A stretch of 64,000 bases of DNA from Variovorax paradoxus (GTDB lineage Bacteria; Pseudomonadota; Gammaproteobacteria; Burkholderiales; Burkholderiaceae_C): NCBI RefSeq assembly GCF_018614955.1, contig NZ_JAGGNV010000003.1, positions 237,126-301,125 of the forward strand, written 5' to 3'. Positions within the stretch are counted from its first letter, which is position 1, and each line of letters begins with the position of its first letter. The notes beneath the pieces are model-generated. The model saw only the letters and a program-made list of their open reading frames with translations. It was not told the DNA's origin and did no database searches. Both the position numbers and the translations under genes were made by a program. This document shows positions 17,201 through 24,852 of this stretch, in pieces.

Positions 17201-17312
17201 GGTGAAGGAGGAGGTCCTTCGACGATGGAAAGCCTACGGACGCGCGTCCGACAAGGCCTTGTTCAACCTGGACATCGAGGTGGAGCTGGCAGCGGCTTCC
17301 GTCAAGCCATGA
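11295..17312 (+). CDS. Giant secreted repeat protein with DUF11 and SdrD-B domains
   Basis: 2005 residues. After a signal peptide (ending AGAAQA, residue 33) come about eight DUF11 domains in tandem to roughly residue 1150, most with the signature 'V..TDTLPAGL' and a cysteine pair 9-18 residues apart. Then come about four SdrD-B/CnaB-like domains (for example VYVDGNKDGVLTAGE and VFNDVNRNGVKEQND, probable calcium loops). One more DUF11 domain and a last SdrD-B domain precede a C-terminal ~90-residue segment resembling a degenerate OmpA domain. There is no LPXTG motif or autotransporter barrel. The ATG at 11295 follows GAGGG and is preferred to TTG 11289. The stop overlaps the ATG of the OmpA-barrel gene, so the two are co-translated. 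Likely role: a stalk-like surface protein or adhesin; function unproven. Confidence 0.88.
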   Translation: MLRIFKGPIGRFSRRMAVSFLFAMAGAAQAQLTISSVTDTPDPVSAGGTVTYTVGISEVNGLPVTGGAFSFDVPANGVYAGPGSFPPGVSCAGMAANQAGPGTLSCTGVNLTANQTALISFLVRSTTTAAGSMQVTATVPGGSQSQSTTVNAGADLSATITGPATAPAGSTQVFQIRVDNLGPDASPGSTLSYSIPPGFTIPTPPAGCSIGGSTLTCTVGALALNANRIFSVSGVVSAGNGSTLTHAASVTAGGGVGDGVSTNNSATFNTSVTPGSAISVDKTKSVPDPVVTGSDFNFLLDARYSGDYPAGVQLTDPIPANFCVVGPTNFTSGAWTCTASSSCPTAGATLSCTRSGSGAAGYNQTLGIVTVPVRALTPIVGVNNTATVSAPGVTSANGTVATTVTDPISDLRANKSKSWPQAAIPVNQVFDYGLSTTNLGPTAFPATGTITLTDNLPAGLQVNSISAPAGFACVPSGALPLAGPATITCTSTNVALGVNATTPLITVNAQATTTGATLTNNMCVSSANGPIDNNAPNNCVGVGITPQPPAQQADISTLKRVVGIGDSAGNRQLAGESITWEIEIVNAGPDVATGVDVTDVFNNVFNAVPGDYGVTPIAGIGTFAPGCTLVASASNVSLSGCTVTSLPVCTAGSNCPRVQVAVRHFGNGTSGSDDFQRTNTAFALSQTVADTGLANNTSSVTTAFFVARTDVAVTKTDTPDPVPAGQKLTYVITARNPSATSASNAFNVTVTDTLPAGLVFLSASASGGATCSIPAVGSVTGPGNNTLSCTWTQINRGSQQTVTVEVRPLVSLSVSGGGSGSISNTVVISTATPEVAGGSANNTATEPTAITGPAYDLLVNKTDDVDPVNVDDIVTYTLTATNNGASAAENVVLTDTLPNAVGSPTFVEVVTPLPAGVSCNTSGVTVGVAGGSISCSIPLLGGTGANATGEPSSVSVRVRLRGVAKGTYTNQARVAFANATLDAFDPQGNNTAAEPTLFRLRGDVQVVGKRAVQAGGTTPVTNVAIGQVFDWLVDVRNNGPHAAETTTFSDTLPTNMLIAGAPVFTVTAGSFTPAAPICSGAVGGSAVSCAITSMPVNGTATVRIPVQIAAATATTYTNTASIVTTGSIDTNGGTNPAGGNNFGSGSVTLQTSPGLSGQVYVDGNKDGVLTAGEPPIAGVTLTLTGTSASGTPVSVTTVTAADGSYQFLGLPPSNAAGYTITETQPATYTDAQETVGRVDGVTNGTVGPDRITNIVYPGGVAATGVGYNFGEIGGSLAGLVFNDVNRNGVKEQNDLPIAGVTITLTGNDANGQPVSRTTTTGPDGRYSFADLPLSDATGYTVTETQPADYDTVGERPGSAGGTVPAPNRINVRLTAANPNVTGYDFYEKTNKPASLSGTVWRDGNHDRSRTPDEPVLAGWTVELLGCPNGAASCAQSALIVIDTRTTGSDGGYRFDELMAGNYQVRFRSPSGQVIGGVWPTDPVQNASGGPNPTLKNSDSLAFIPVTLSAGASVTNQDLPLDPSGVVYDSVSAQPVPGARVTLTGPPGFDPAVHLLGGAGSVTTEADGTYFFFLLPGAPAGDYGLEVVPPGGYELSGTYPPTNGPLNLQSCASPAGRIDSNDTDPCVVTPPSQPVPAGSTTVYFMRFSMPGGGGQRLVNNHIPLDREGSGQQIELRKTSSKLYAKKAELVPYTITARNTRPVIARNVALVDTLPPGFKYVEGSLKIQTLPSGPALPAPISLVGRQFTIPGQYFAANETKKITMVLGVGVGVGEGEYVNQVLARQGPNGRVISNVATAAIRVVPDALFDCTDVIGKVYDDKNANGYQDEGEPGLAGVRLATVNGLLVTTDAEGRYHIDCAAIPKEGTGSNFVLKLDERTLPSGYRVTSENPAAERMTRGKLVKINFGATVHRVVRLDLQAAAFEGVQLKPEFATQLDRVVTALAEKPSVLRLAYRPAADEDPDLTKRRIAAVKEEVLRRWKAYGRASDKALFNLDIEVELAAASVKP

Positions 17313-20300
17313 AGCCGATTCAAGTTTCCGCACGCAAGGTGCTTCGCCGCACCGCCATCTCGAGCGCTGCCGGTGCGCTCTGCCTCACCGCCGCCATCGC
17401 GGCAGCGCAAAGCGCGCCGAACGATCGCGATCGCCAATGCACGGTCGATGCGCGTGGCCGCATGAGCGATGCATGCCGCGCCGATCCGCGCGCCATCGAG
17501 ATCAACGGCGTGGACGCGATCCCGCAGACCTCCGAACGCGAGCTGCCGAAGATCAGCTACGTGCTCGGCGACGAGCGCGCGCTGCGCGAGACGCGCACCG
17601 AGCAGCTCGAAGCAGCGCCGGCGGCCGTCGGCCGGACGTCGGCCACGAGCACGCCGACCTTCGTCTCCGGCGCCGATCTGCTGAGCGCGCAGGACCGCAA
17701 AAGCCTCGATGAACTCGCGGCCAAGGTCCAGGGCAAGCAAGGCCTACGCTTCGAGATCGTCGGCCACACCGACACGCAGCCGATCAGCCCCGCGCTGCGC
17801 AGCCGCTTTCCCGACAACGAAGCGCTGGGCCTCGCGCGTGCGCAGGCCACCGGCCGCTACCTGACCCAGCGCCTCGGCCTGCCCGAGAGCGCCTTCGCCG
17901 CCAGCTCGCGCGGCTTCACGCAGCCGCTCGCGACACCGGCGCAGGACCCGGCCAACTGGGCCGCCAACCGCCGGGTCGAGGTGCAGGTGTTCTGGCAGGA
18001 GGCTGCGGCGCCGCGCCGCAGCGAAGTCGTGACGCGCACCGATCCCACCGAATGCGGCATGCTCACGCCGCTGACCGAGGCGACCGGGCCGCTGCGCATC
18101 AGCATCGACGGCAAGCCCGAGGGCGAGGCGCAACAGGCTTCGAGCGCCGACCGCCAGCGCTGCGTCGACGTCGGGCTCGAGCGCAACGGCCTGCGCCTGC
18201 AGTACGACAACCTTTCGCAGCCGCGCCGGCTCAGCGGGGCCGCCTGGCCCACCACCGCGGTGCCGGGCGAGCGCATCCGCTTCGCGGGCTACAGCAACTA
18301 CCTGCTGTTCCTCGCCAAGGCCGAGCTGCGCCTCTTCACCGCCAACGATGTGCGCCAGGCCACGCCGCTGGCGACCGTGCCGCTCGATGCCGACCTGCGC
18401 GGCGAATGGACGGTGCCGCAGGAACTGATCGAGCGCATCGCCAACAATGCGAACGACCCCAAGATCTACTGGCGCCTGCGCGTCTACGGCAAGGACGGCC
18501 AGTTCGACGAGACCCAGGACTTCTCGCTCACGCTCGCACCGCGCCGCCTGCCCGTCGCGGGCGACGACGACGAGAAGAAGCAGCTCGCCAAGGCCTATGG
18601 CGAGAGCAACCTCGCCGTGACCAACATCCCGCTCTCCGCCGGCACCGTGACGGCCAGCGGCCGCGCGATCCGTGCCGGCGAATCGGTGCGGGCCCTCGGC
18701 TTCGCCGTGCCGGTGGACGACAACGGCCGCTTCGTGTTCCAGCAGCTGGTGCCGCGGCGCATGCAGACCGGCGAGATCGCGATCAACGATGCAGGCGGCC
18801 AGGCACGCGTGTTCCGGCGAGATTTCGACCTGCCGGCCAGGGACTGGTTCCTGGTCGGCCAAGCCGACCTCACCGTCGGACGCGACCGCACCAGCGGCCC
18901 GGCTGCACTGCTCACCAACGACAAGAACCGCTACAACAACGACACCTGGACCGAGGGCCGCCTCGCCTTCTACGGCAAGGGCAGCATCAGCGAGCGCTGG
19001 CAGCTCACCGCCAGCGTCGATACCGAGGAACGCGAACTCGGCGACCTGTTCCGCAACTTCGACCGCAAGGACCCGAGCTCGCTGTTCCGCCGCTTCGACC
19101 CGGTGGATTCGTGGGCCACCTTCGGCGACGACTCCACCAGCATCGAGGACGCGCCCACGCAGGGCCGCTTCTACCTGCGCGTGGACGACGGCCGTTCGCA
19201 TGCGATGTGGGGCAACTTCAAGCTCAACTTCGGCGAGACCGAGCTCACGCAGATCAACCGCGGCCTGTACGGTTTTCACGGGCGCCACCTGAGCGAGGGC
19301 TCGACGGCCTTCGGCGAAGCGCGCCTGCGCGCCGACCTGTTCGCGGCGGAGCCGGGCACGCTGTCTGCGCGCGAGGAGTTCCGCGGCACCGGCGGCTCGC
19401 TGTACTACCTACGCAACCAGGACATCACGCGCGGCGCCGAGCAGGTGTTCGTCGAGATCCGCGACCGCGACTCGGGCCTGGTGCTCTCGCGCCAGCAGCT
19501 GGTTCCGACCACCGACTACGAGCTCGACTACCTGCAGGGCCGGGTGCTGTTGAGCTCGCCGCTGTCGAGCATCGCGACCGACTCGTCCCTCGTGCGCGCC
19601 GGCGGCCTCACCGGCCACTATGCCTACCTGGTCGCCACCTACGAATACACGCCGCTGGCCAGCTCGCTCGACACGCTCGCGACCGGCGCGCGCCTGTCGT
19701 GGTGGGCCAACGACAACCTGCGCCTGGGCGTGACCGCGAGCCGGCAGAAGCAGATCGGCATGGACCAGAGCCTGGGCGGCGCCGACCTGGTGCTGCGCCA
19801 GAGCGAGACCACCTTCCTCAAGGCCGAGGTCGCGCGCACCGAGGGCACCGGCATCGGCCAGCTTTCGTCGCTGGACGGCGGCTACAGCTTCAACGGCGGC
19901 GTGCTTGCGCCCGGGCAGGACATCGATGCCAATGCCTACCGCATCGAAGCGCAGGCCGATCTCAAGGACGCCGGTCTCGAAACCCCGGGCCGCGTCTCGG
20001 GCTACGTGCAGAAGCGCGACGCCGGCTTCTCGGCGCCGGGCCAGCTCACGGCCAATGCCTCGATGCAGGCCGGCGCGTCGACCGCGCTGACGCTGAGCGA
20101 TCGTGCGGACCTGCGCCTGAAGGCCGACCACAAGAACGAGACCAACGGCTTCAACACCGAGGTGGCCGAAGCGCAGTTCGGCTACAAGCTCACGCCGCAG
20201 TGGAAGCTGGGCACCAGCGTGCGCTACGACGACAAGGGCATCGACTCCGTCTTCACCAGCCCGCTGGTGCCGAGCTCGATGCGCGTGGAAGGCGAGCGCA

Positions 20301-21547
20301 CCGACGCCGCCGTGCAGCTCGACTACGACAGCCTCGACAAATGGAGCGCCTACGGCTTCGCGCAGAAGAGCCTGCACCGCACCGGCACGCGGCTGGAGAA
20401 CGACCGCCTCGGCTTCGGCGGCCGCTACCGTTTCACCGACAAGCTGTCGGTGCTGGGCGAGCTCTCCGGCGGCGACGGCGGCGGTGCCGGCAAGGCCGGC
20501 GTCGACTACCAGTACAACGACCGTTCCAGCGTCTACATGACCTATGTGCGCGACACCGGCCGCACCGACGAGAACGTGCTCGGCCGCGGCGGCAACCTGG
20601 TGACCGGCGTGAAGTCGCGGCTCTCCGACAACGTGAGCATGTTCACCGAGCATCGCCAGTCCACCGGCGTGCAGCCGGGCCTCACGCATGCCTACGGCTT
20701 GCAGTACGCGCCCGACAGCCGCTGGACGCTGGGCGCGAACTTCGAGAACGGCACGGTCGGCTCGGAAACCATCGGCGAGGTGCAGCGCGAGGCGGTGGCC
20801 TTCACCGCCGGCTACGCGTCGGCCGACATCAAGTACAGCGGCGGCGCCGAGTACCGGCGCGACCGCACCCAGCTGGAAGAGCGCAAGAGCTGGCTGCTGC
20901 GCAACGCCATCAGCTACAAGACCAGCGACGATGGGCGCTGGGTCGGCAAGCTCAACTGGGCCGACAGCAACAGCGACGCCGGTGCGCTCGCCGCGGCCAA
21001 GTACACCGAGGCCGTGGTCGGCTACGCCTTCCGCCCGGTGCTGAACGACCGCCTCAACGTGCTGCTGAAGTACACCTACCTGTACGACCTGTCGTCGCCG
21101 GGCCAGGTGTCCTTCACCGACACGACGACGCGGCCGGTGTCGACGCTCGGCGTGGACTACCAGCAGAAGAGCAGCGTGTTCGCGATCGACGCCACCTACG
21201 ACCTCGACGCGCGCTGGACCCTGGGCGGCAAGTACGCATGGCGCCGCGGCGAGCTGCGGCCCAGCCGCGACGATTCGGCGCAGTGGTTCAAGAGCTCGGC
21301 CGAGCTCGCCATCGTGCGCATCGACTGGAAGGTGGTGCGCAACTGGAGCTGGATGGCGGAGCTGCGCTCGCTGCGCGCCAAGGAACTCGGCGACCGCCGC
21401 ACCGGTTGGCTGACCGCCGGCTACTACCACGTGAACGAGAACTTCAAGGTGGGCGTGGGCTACAACTTCACCGATTTCTCCGACAACCTGACGGATCTCA
21501 ACTACCGCAGCCGCGGCTTCTTCGTCAACGTGCTCGGGAAGTTCTAG
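17309..21547 (+). CDS. OmpA-domain protein with large C-terminal outer-membrane beta-barrel
   Basis: 1412 residues. A signal peptide (to about residue 34) is followed by an OmpA-like peptidoglycan-binding domain (about 118-230) with VGHTDTQ at 151-157 and NRRVEV at 220-225. A middle region (about 245-560) appears to hold beta-sandwich domains. The C-terminal half has alternating polar/hydrophobic strands rich in Tyr/Trp/Arg and ends in VNVLGKF, a terminal-Phe signal for BAM insertion. It thus appears to be anchored both in the outer membrane and to the cell wall. Its ATG overlaps the stop of the repeat-protein gene (ATGA), implying fixed stoichiometry. I infer that it anchors or exports the repeat protein. 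It resembles no standard two-partner secretion TpsB: there is no POTRA repeat. Confidence 0.85.
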   Translation: MKPIQVSARKVLRRTAISSAAGALCLTAAIAAAQSAPNDRDRQCTVDARGRMSDACRADPRAIEINGVDAIPQTSERELPKISYVLGDERALRETRTEQLEAAPAAVGRTSATSTPTFVSGADLLSAQDRKSLDELAAKVQGKQGLRFEIVGHTDTQPISPALRSRFPDNEALGLARAQATGRYLTQRLGLPESAFAASSRGFTQPLATPAQDPANWAANRRVEVQVFWQEAAAPRRSEVVTRTDPTECGMLTPLTEATGPLRISIDGKPEGEAQQASSADRQRCVDVGLERNGLRLQYDNLSQPRRLSGAAWPTTAVPGERIRFAGYSNYLLFLAKAELRLFTANDVRQATPLATVPLDADLRGEWTVPQELIERIANNANDPKIYWRLRVYGKDGQFDETQDFSLTLAPRRLPVAGDDDEKKQLAKAYGESNLAVTNIPLSAGTVTASGRAIRAGESVRALGFAVPVDDNGRFVFQQLVPRRMQTGEIAINDAGGQARVFRRDFDLPARDWFLVGQADLTVGRDRTSGPAALLTNDKNRYNNDTWTEGRLAFYGKGSISERWQLTASVDTEERELGDLFRNFDRKDPSSLFRRFDPVDSWATFGDDSTSIEDAPTQGRFYLRVDDGRSHAMWGNFKLNFGETELTQINRGLYGFHGRHLSEGSTAFGEARLRADLFAAEPGTLSAREEFRGTGGSLYYLRNQDITRGAEQVFVEIRDRDSGLVLSRQQLVPTTDYELDYLQGRVLLSSPLSSIATDSSLVRAGGLTGHYAYLVATYEYTPLASSLDTLATGARLSWWANDNLRLGVTASRQKQIGMDQSLGGADLVLRQSETTFLKAEVARTEGTGIGQLSSLDGGYSFNGGVLAPGQDIDANAYRIEAQADLKDAGLETPGRVSGYVQKRDAGFSAPGQLTANASMQAGASTALTLSDRADLRLKADHKNETNGFNTEVAEAQFGYKLTPQWKLGTSVRYDDKGIDSVFTSPLVPSSMRVEGERTDAAVQLDYDSLDKWSAYGFAQKSLHRTGTRLENDRLGFGGRYRFTDKLSVLGELSGGDGGGAGKAGVDYQYNDRSSVYMTYVRDTGRTDENVLGRGGNLVTGVKSRLSDNVSMFTEHRQSTGVQPGLTHAYGLQYAPDSRWTLGANFENGTVGSETIGEVQREAVAFTAGYASADIKYSGGAEYRRDRTQLEERKSWLLRNAISYKTSDDGRWVGKLNWADSNSDAGALAAAKYTEAVVGYAFRPVLNDRLNVLLKYTYLYDLSSPGQVSFTDTTTRPVSTLGVDYQQKSSVFAIDATYDLDARWTLGGKYAWRRGELRPSRDDSAQWFKSSAELAIVRIDWKVVRNWSWMAELRSLRAKELGDRRTGWLTAGYYHVNENFKVGVGYNFTDFSDNLTDLNYRSRGFFVNVLGKF

Positions 21548-21555
21548 GGCAGGCC

Positions 21556-22776
21556 CTAGGCCACCTGCGCCGGCAGCCGCTGCAGCGAGCGGACCGGCGA
21601 GCCCAGGATCAGCAAGGCCTGCAACAAGAAGCCCGCCAGGGCCAGCAGCAGGCAGGCCGGCTCGCCCCACGCCGCGCCGACGATGCCGCCCAGGGCCGCG
21701 CCGACCGGACGTGCGCCGGCATTGACCGTGAGGAACACGGCCGAGACACGGCCCAGCATCGCGTTGGGCGTGACGGTCTGCCGCAAGGTGGTCGAGGTGA
21801 TGACCCAGACGATCGGCCCCACGCCGAACAGGAACAGCGAGATCGCCGCGAGCGCGCCGTGGGGCACGGCCAGCGTGGCCGTCATCAAGAGCGCCGCCAG
21901 CACCGAAGACACAGGCCCGAACTGGATCGCCCGGCCCAGCGGCATCGCGCCGACCATGCGCGAAGCCAGCAGCGCGCCGGTGACCATGCCGGCGCCGCAG
22001 ATGCCCAGGCTCAGGCCGATTGCGCCGGCGCCCAGTCCCAGCGTGCGAACCGCGTAGGGCACATAGGCGGCCTGCAGCACGAACCACGAGGTGTTCCATG
22101 CTGCGGCCGTCAGCAGGATCGGCCGCAGCAGCGCGTGCTGCCAGACCAGGCGCGCGCCGTCCTGCAGCTCGAGCAGGGGATGGCGTGCACTCGCGCGTGT
22201 GCGCTGCGGCTCGGCAATGCGCAGCAGCAGCACGACGGCCGATATCGACAACATCGCAGCCAGCACGAAGGCGACCGGCGCGCCGAGCCACGCCACCAGC
22301 GCGCCGCCCAGCGCCGGCCCGGCGGCGAAGGCGGCGCTGCGCGCGAGTTCGAGCCGCCCGTTGGCGCGGGCCAGCGCTTCGCGGGGAACGAGCGCGGGCA
22401 CCAGTGCCGGCGCCGCGACGTTGAAGCCCACGGTGCCGACGGCGCCGAGGAAGCCCAGGACTGCCAGCCATTCGATCGACGGGCGCGCCGTCGCCACGAC
22501 CGCGAGCAAGCCCAGCAAGGCCAGCGTCCGCAGCGCTTCCGCCCACAGCATCAGGCGCTGCCGCGAGGTCCTGTCGGCGATCAGGCCGAAAGGGATCGAC
22601 AGCAGCAGGAAGGGCAGGGTCTGCACCGTGGCCAGCATGCCGATCTCGCCCGGGCCAGCGCCGAGCGCGAGCACCGCCACCAGCGGCACGGCGGCCAGGC
22701 TCAGCTGCTCGGCCGACTGGGCCGCCAGGTTGGACCAGGCCAGCTTGACGAAGGGGCGGGGGAGTTTCGGATTCAT
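21556..22776 (-). CDS. MFS transporter (enterobactin/macrolide-exporter-like)
   Basis: 406 residues with about 12 hydrophobic segments. It has the MFS loop motif GLIADRTSRQRLM after helix 2 and the central loop ARANGRLELARSAAFAAGPALGG, which is typical of the EntS/MefA-like drug and siderophore exporter branch. ATG 22776 is taken as the start; ATG 22785 three codons upstream is equally possible. It converges with the OmpA-barrel gene, with 8 bases between stops. No regulator or biosynthesis gene is adjacent, so the substrate cannot be inferred. Confidence 0.85.
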   Translation of the reverse strand: MNPKLPRPFVKLAWSNLAAQSAEQLSLAAVPLVAVLALGAGPGEIGMLATVQTLPFLLLSIPFGLIADRTSRQRLMLWAEALRTLALLGLLAVVATARPSIEWLAVLGFLGAVGTVGFNVAAPALVPALVPREALARANGRLELARSAAFAAGPALGGALVAWLGAPVAFVLAAMLSISAVVLLLRIAEPQRTRASARHPLLELQDGARLVWQHALLRPILLTAAAWNTSWFVLQAAYVPYAVRTLGLGAGAIGLSLGICGAGMVTGALLASRMVGAMPLGRAIQFGPVSSVLAALLMTATLAVPHGALAAISLFLFGVGPIVWVITSTTLRQTVTPNAMLGRVSAVFLTVNAGARPVGAALGGIVGAAWGEPACLLLALAGFLLQALLILGSPVRSLQRLPAQVA

Positions 22777-22848
22777 GCGCACCATCTTCGACCGGAGGCC
22801 GCCTGGACGCTGGCCGTATGCGGACCTGTGAATGCGGGTCTCAGCCAT

Positions 22849-22866
22849 CCGTCACAGAGTTTTCAC
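22849..22866 (+). promoter_or_regulatory. Weak Pho-box-like site before phoX
   Basis: CCGTCAC-AGAG-TTTTCAC has the 7-4-7 layout of a PhoB box (CTGTCAT-N4-CTGTCAT), with five and four matches in the two half-sites. It lies 45 bases before the phoX start codon. The position fits PhoB control, but the match is poor and could be chance. Confidence 0.25.
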
Positions 22867-22911
22867 GCGAAGCGCGGAGCATCGGCCGGTTACCCACAGC
22901 ACAGCAAGAAG

Positions 22912-24846
22912 ATGGCCAAGGACTTCGACCGCATGGAGGACTCCAACCGGAGCGCCAATCCCACTATTCACGAGGTCTCCGACCCGGCACGCCGCATCTT
23001 CGTGCGCGGCGGCCTGGCGGCGGCAGCCACCGGCCTGTTCGCGCCGCTCGCGCTCGGCACGTTGGCCGGCTGCGCCACGACCGGAGGCGCCGGCAACCCG
23101 GCTGCCCTCGGCCGCGGCATCGGCTTCAAGAGCGTGCCGATGGCCGCCATCGACCGCGTCGCGGTGCCCGAGGGCTACACCGCGCAGGTGCTGTACCGCT
23201 GGGGCGACCCGGTGGGCATCGCCGGCCAGATGCCGGCCTTCAAGCCCGACGGCTCCAACAGCGCGGCCGAGCAGGCGCTGCAGGCCGGCATGCACCACGA
23301 CGGCATGGCCTTCTTCCCCGTCGACGGCTCCTCGCAGCGCGGCCTGCTGGTGATGAACCACGAGTACGTGGACGACGGCCTGCTGCACGCCGACGGCATG
23401 AAGACCTGGACGGCCGAGAAGGTGCGCAAGTCCATGCACGCGCACGGCGTCTCGGTGATCGAGATCCAGCGCGAGGGCAGTGCGTGGAAGCAGGCGATGC
23501 CGTCGAAGTTCGCGCGCCGCATCACCGCCCTGACGCCGATGACCGTGACCGGCCCGGCCGCCGGCCACCCGATGCTCAGGACCGCCGCCGATCCGAGCGG
23601 CACGCGCGTGCTGGGCACCTACAACAACTGCTCCAACGGCCAGACGCCCTGGGGCACCTACCTGACCTGCGAAGAGAACTTCGCCGACTACTTCGAGGGC
23701 GTCGACAACCCCGATGCGCACCAGCGCCGCTGGGGCATCCGCAAGGGCAACGGCTCCAAGTACCGCTGGCACGAGCACGAGGAGCGCTTCAGCGTCGCCA
23801 AGCACCCCAACGAATCCAACCGCTACGGCTGGGTGGTCGAGATCGATCCGCAGGACCCTGCGTCGACGCCCGTCAAGCGCAGCGCGCTCGGACGCGCCGC
23901 GCACGAGGGCGCGGCCACCGCGCTCACGGCCGACGGCCGCGCGGTGATCTACATGGGCGAGGATTCGCGCTTCGAGTACATCTACAAGTTCGTCAGCCGC
24001 GACCGCGTCAAGCCCGGCGGCTTCGCGGCCAACCGCGATCTGCTGGACCACGGCACGCTGTACGTCGCGCGCTTCGACGTCGACGGCACCGGCGAATGGC
24101 TGCCGCTGGTGCAGGGCCAGGGGCCGCTGACCGCGGACAAGGGCTTCGCGAACCAGGGCGACGTGCTGATCAAGTCGCGCCAGGCCAGCGACGCGCTGGG
24201 CGCCACCAAGATGGACCGGCCCGAATGGACCACGGTGGATCCGATCACCAAGGAGGTCTACTGCACGCTGACCAACAACAGCAACCGCGGCGCGGCCGGC
24301 CAGCCCTTCATGGACGCGGCCAACCCGCGTTCCAACAACACGATGGGGCAGATCATCCGCTGGAAGGAAGGCGACAATCTCGATACCACCAAGTTCGCCT
24401 GGAACCACCTGGTGCTGGCCGGCGACCCGAAGCAGGGCCGCTCGGAAGCGCAGGGCAACATCAAGGGCGACACCTTCGGCAGCCCCGACGGCCTGATGGT
24501 GGATGCGCGCGGCGTGCTGTGGATCCAGACCGATGCGTCGACCTCGACGCTGGGCAAGGGCGACTACGGCAACCTGCCCAACAACCAGATGCTGGCCTGC
24601 GATCCCACCCAGGGCGAGATCCGCCGCTTCCTGGTCGGCCCGTCGGGCTGCGAGGTCACCGGCCTTACGGCCACGCCCGACCTCAAGACGCTGTTCATCA
24701 ACATCCAGCATCCGGGCGAGCCCGCCAACGAGCGCAGCGATCCGGAGCGCCCGCTGGCCGTGTCGAAGTGGCCCGACGGCGCCGGCCGGCCGCGCTCGGC
24801 CACGGTGGTCATCACCAAGAACGACGGTGGCGTGATCGGTACCTGA
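22912..24846 (+). CDS. phoX: PhoX-type (DUF839) alkaline phosphatase
   Basis: 644-residue exported phosphatase of the PhoX family. These enzymes are monomeric and use iron and calcium to release phosphate from organic phosphoesters. The N-terminus has a Tat signal (ARRIFVRGGLA, R27-R28), a hydrophobic stretch, then LAGC at 51-54, which could be a lipobox giving a Tat-exported lipoprotein. Family motifs are visible: MNHEYVDDGLLH, YNNCSNGQTPWGTYLTCEEN, and DGLMVDARGVLWIQTDAS. Length is normal for the family. The ATG at 22912 follows AAGAAG. The gene probably belongs to the phosphate-starvation response, although only a weak Pho-box-like site is visible. It converges with the amidase gene, with 6 bases between stops. 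Confidence 0.9.
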   Translation: MAKDFDRMEDSNRSANPTIHEVSDPARRIFVRGGLAAAATGLFAPLALGTLAGCATTGGAGNPAALGRGIGFKSVPMAAIDRVAVPEGYTAQVLYRWGDPVGIAGQMPAFKPDGSNSAAEQALQAGMHHDGMAFFPVDGSSQRGLLVMNHEYVDDGLLHADGMKTWTAEKVRKSMHAHGVSVIEIQREGSAWKQAMPSKFARRITALTPMTVTGPAAGHPMLRTAADPSGTRVLGTYNNCSNGQTPWGTYLTCEENFADYFEGVDNPDAHQRRWGIRKGNGSKYRWHEHEERFSVAKHPNESNRYGWVVEIDPQDPASTPVKRSALGRAAHEGAATALTADGRAVIYMGEDSRFEYIYKFVSRDRVKPGGFAANRDLLDHGTLYVARFDVDGTGEWLPLVQGQGPLTADKGFANQGDVLIKSRQASDALGATKMDRPEWTTVDPITKEVYCTLTNNSNRGAAGQPFMDAANPRSNNTMGQIIRWKEGDNLDTTKFAWNHLVLAGDPKQGRSEAQGNIKGDTFGSPDGLMVDARGVLWIQTDASTSTLGKGDYGNLPNNQMLACDPTQGEIRRFLVGPSGCEVTGLTATPDLKTLFINIQHPGEPANERSDPERPLAVSKWPDGAGRPRSATVVITKNDGGVIGT

Positions 24847-24852
24847 AGCGCT

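Noticed and set aside
18052..22911. Plus-strand frame running from the OmpA-barrel gene into phoX, suggesting a 2264-residue fusion
   Set aside because: The upstream part is out of frame with the OmpA-barrel gene and passes through the minus-strand MFS gene. Only the part from 22912 is PhoX.
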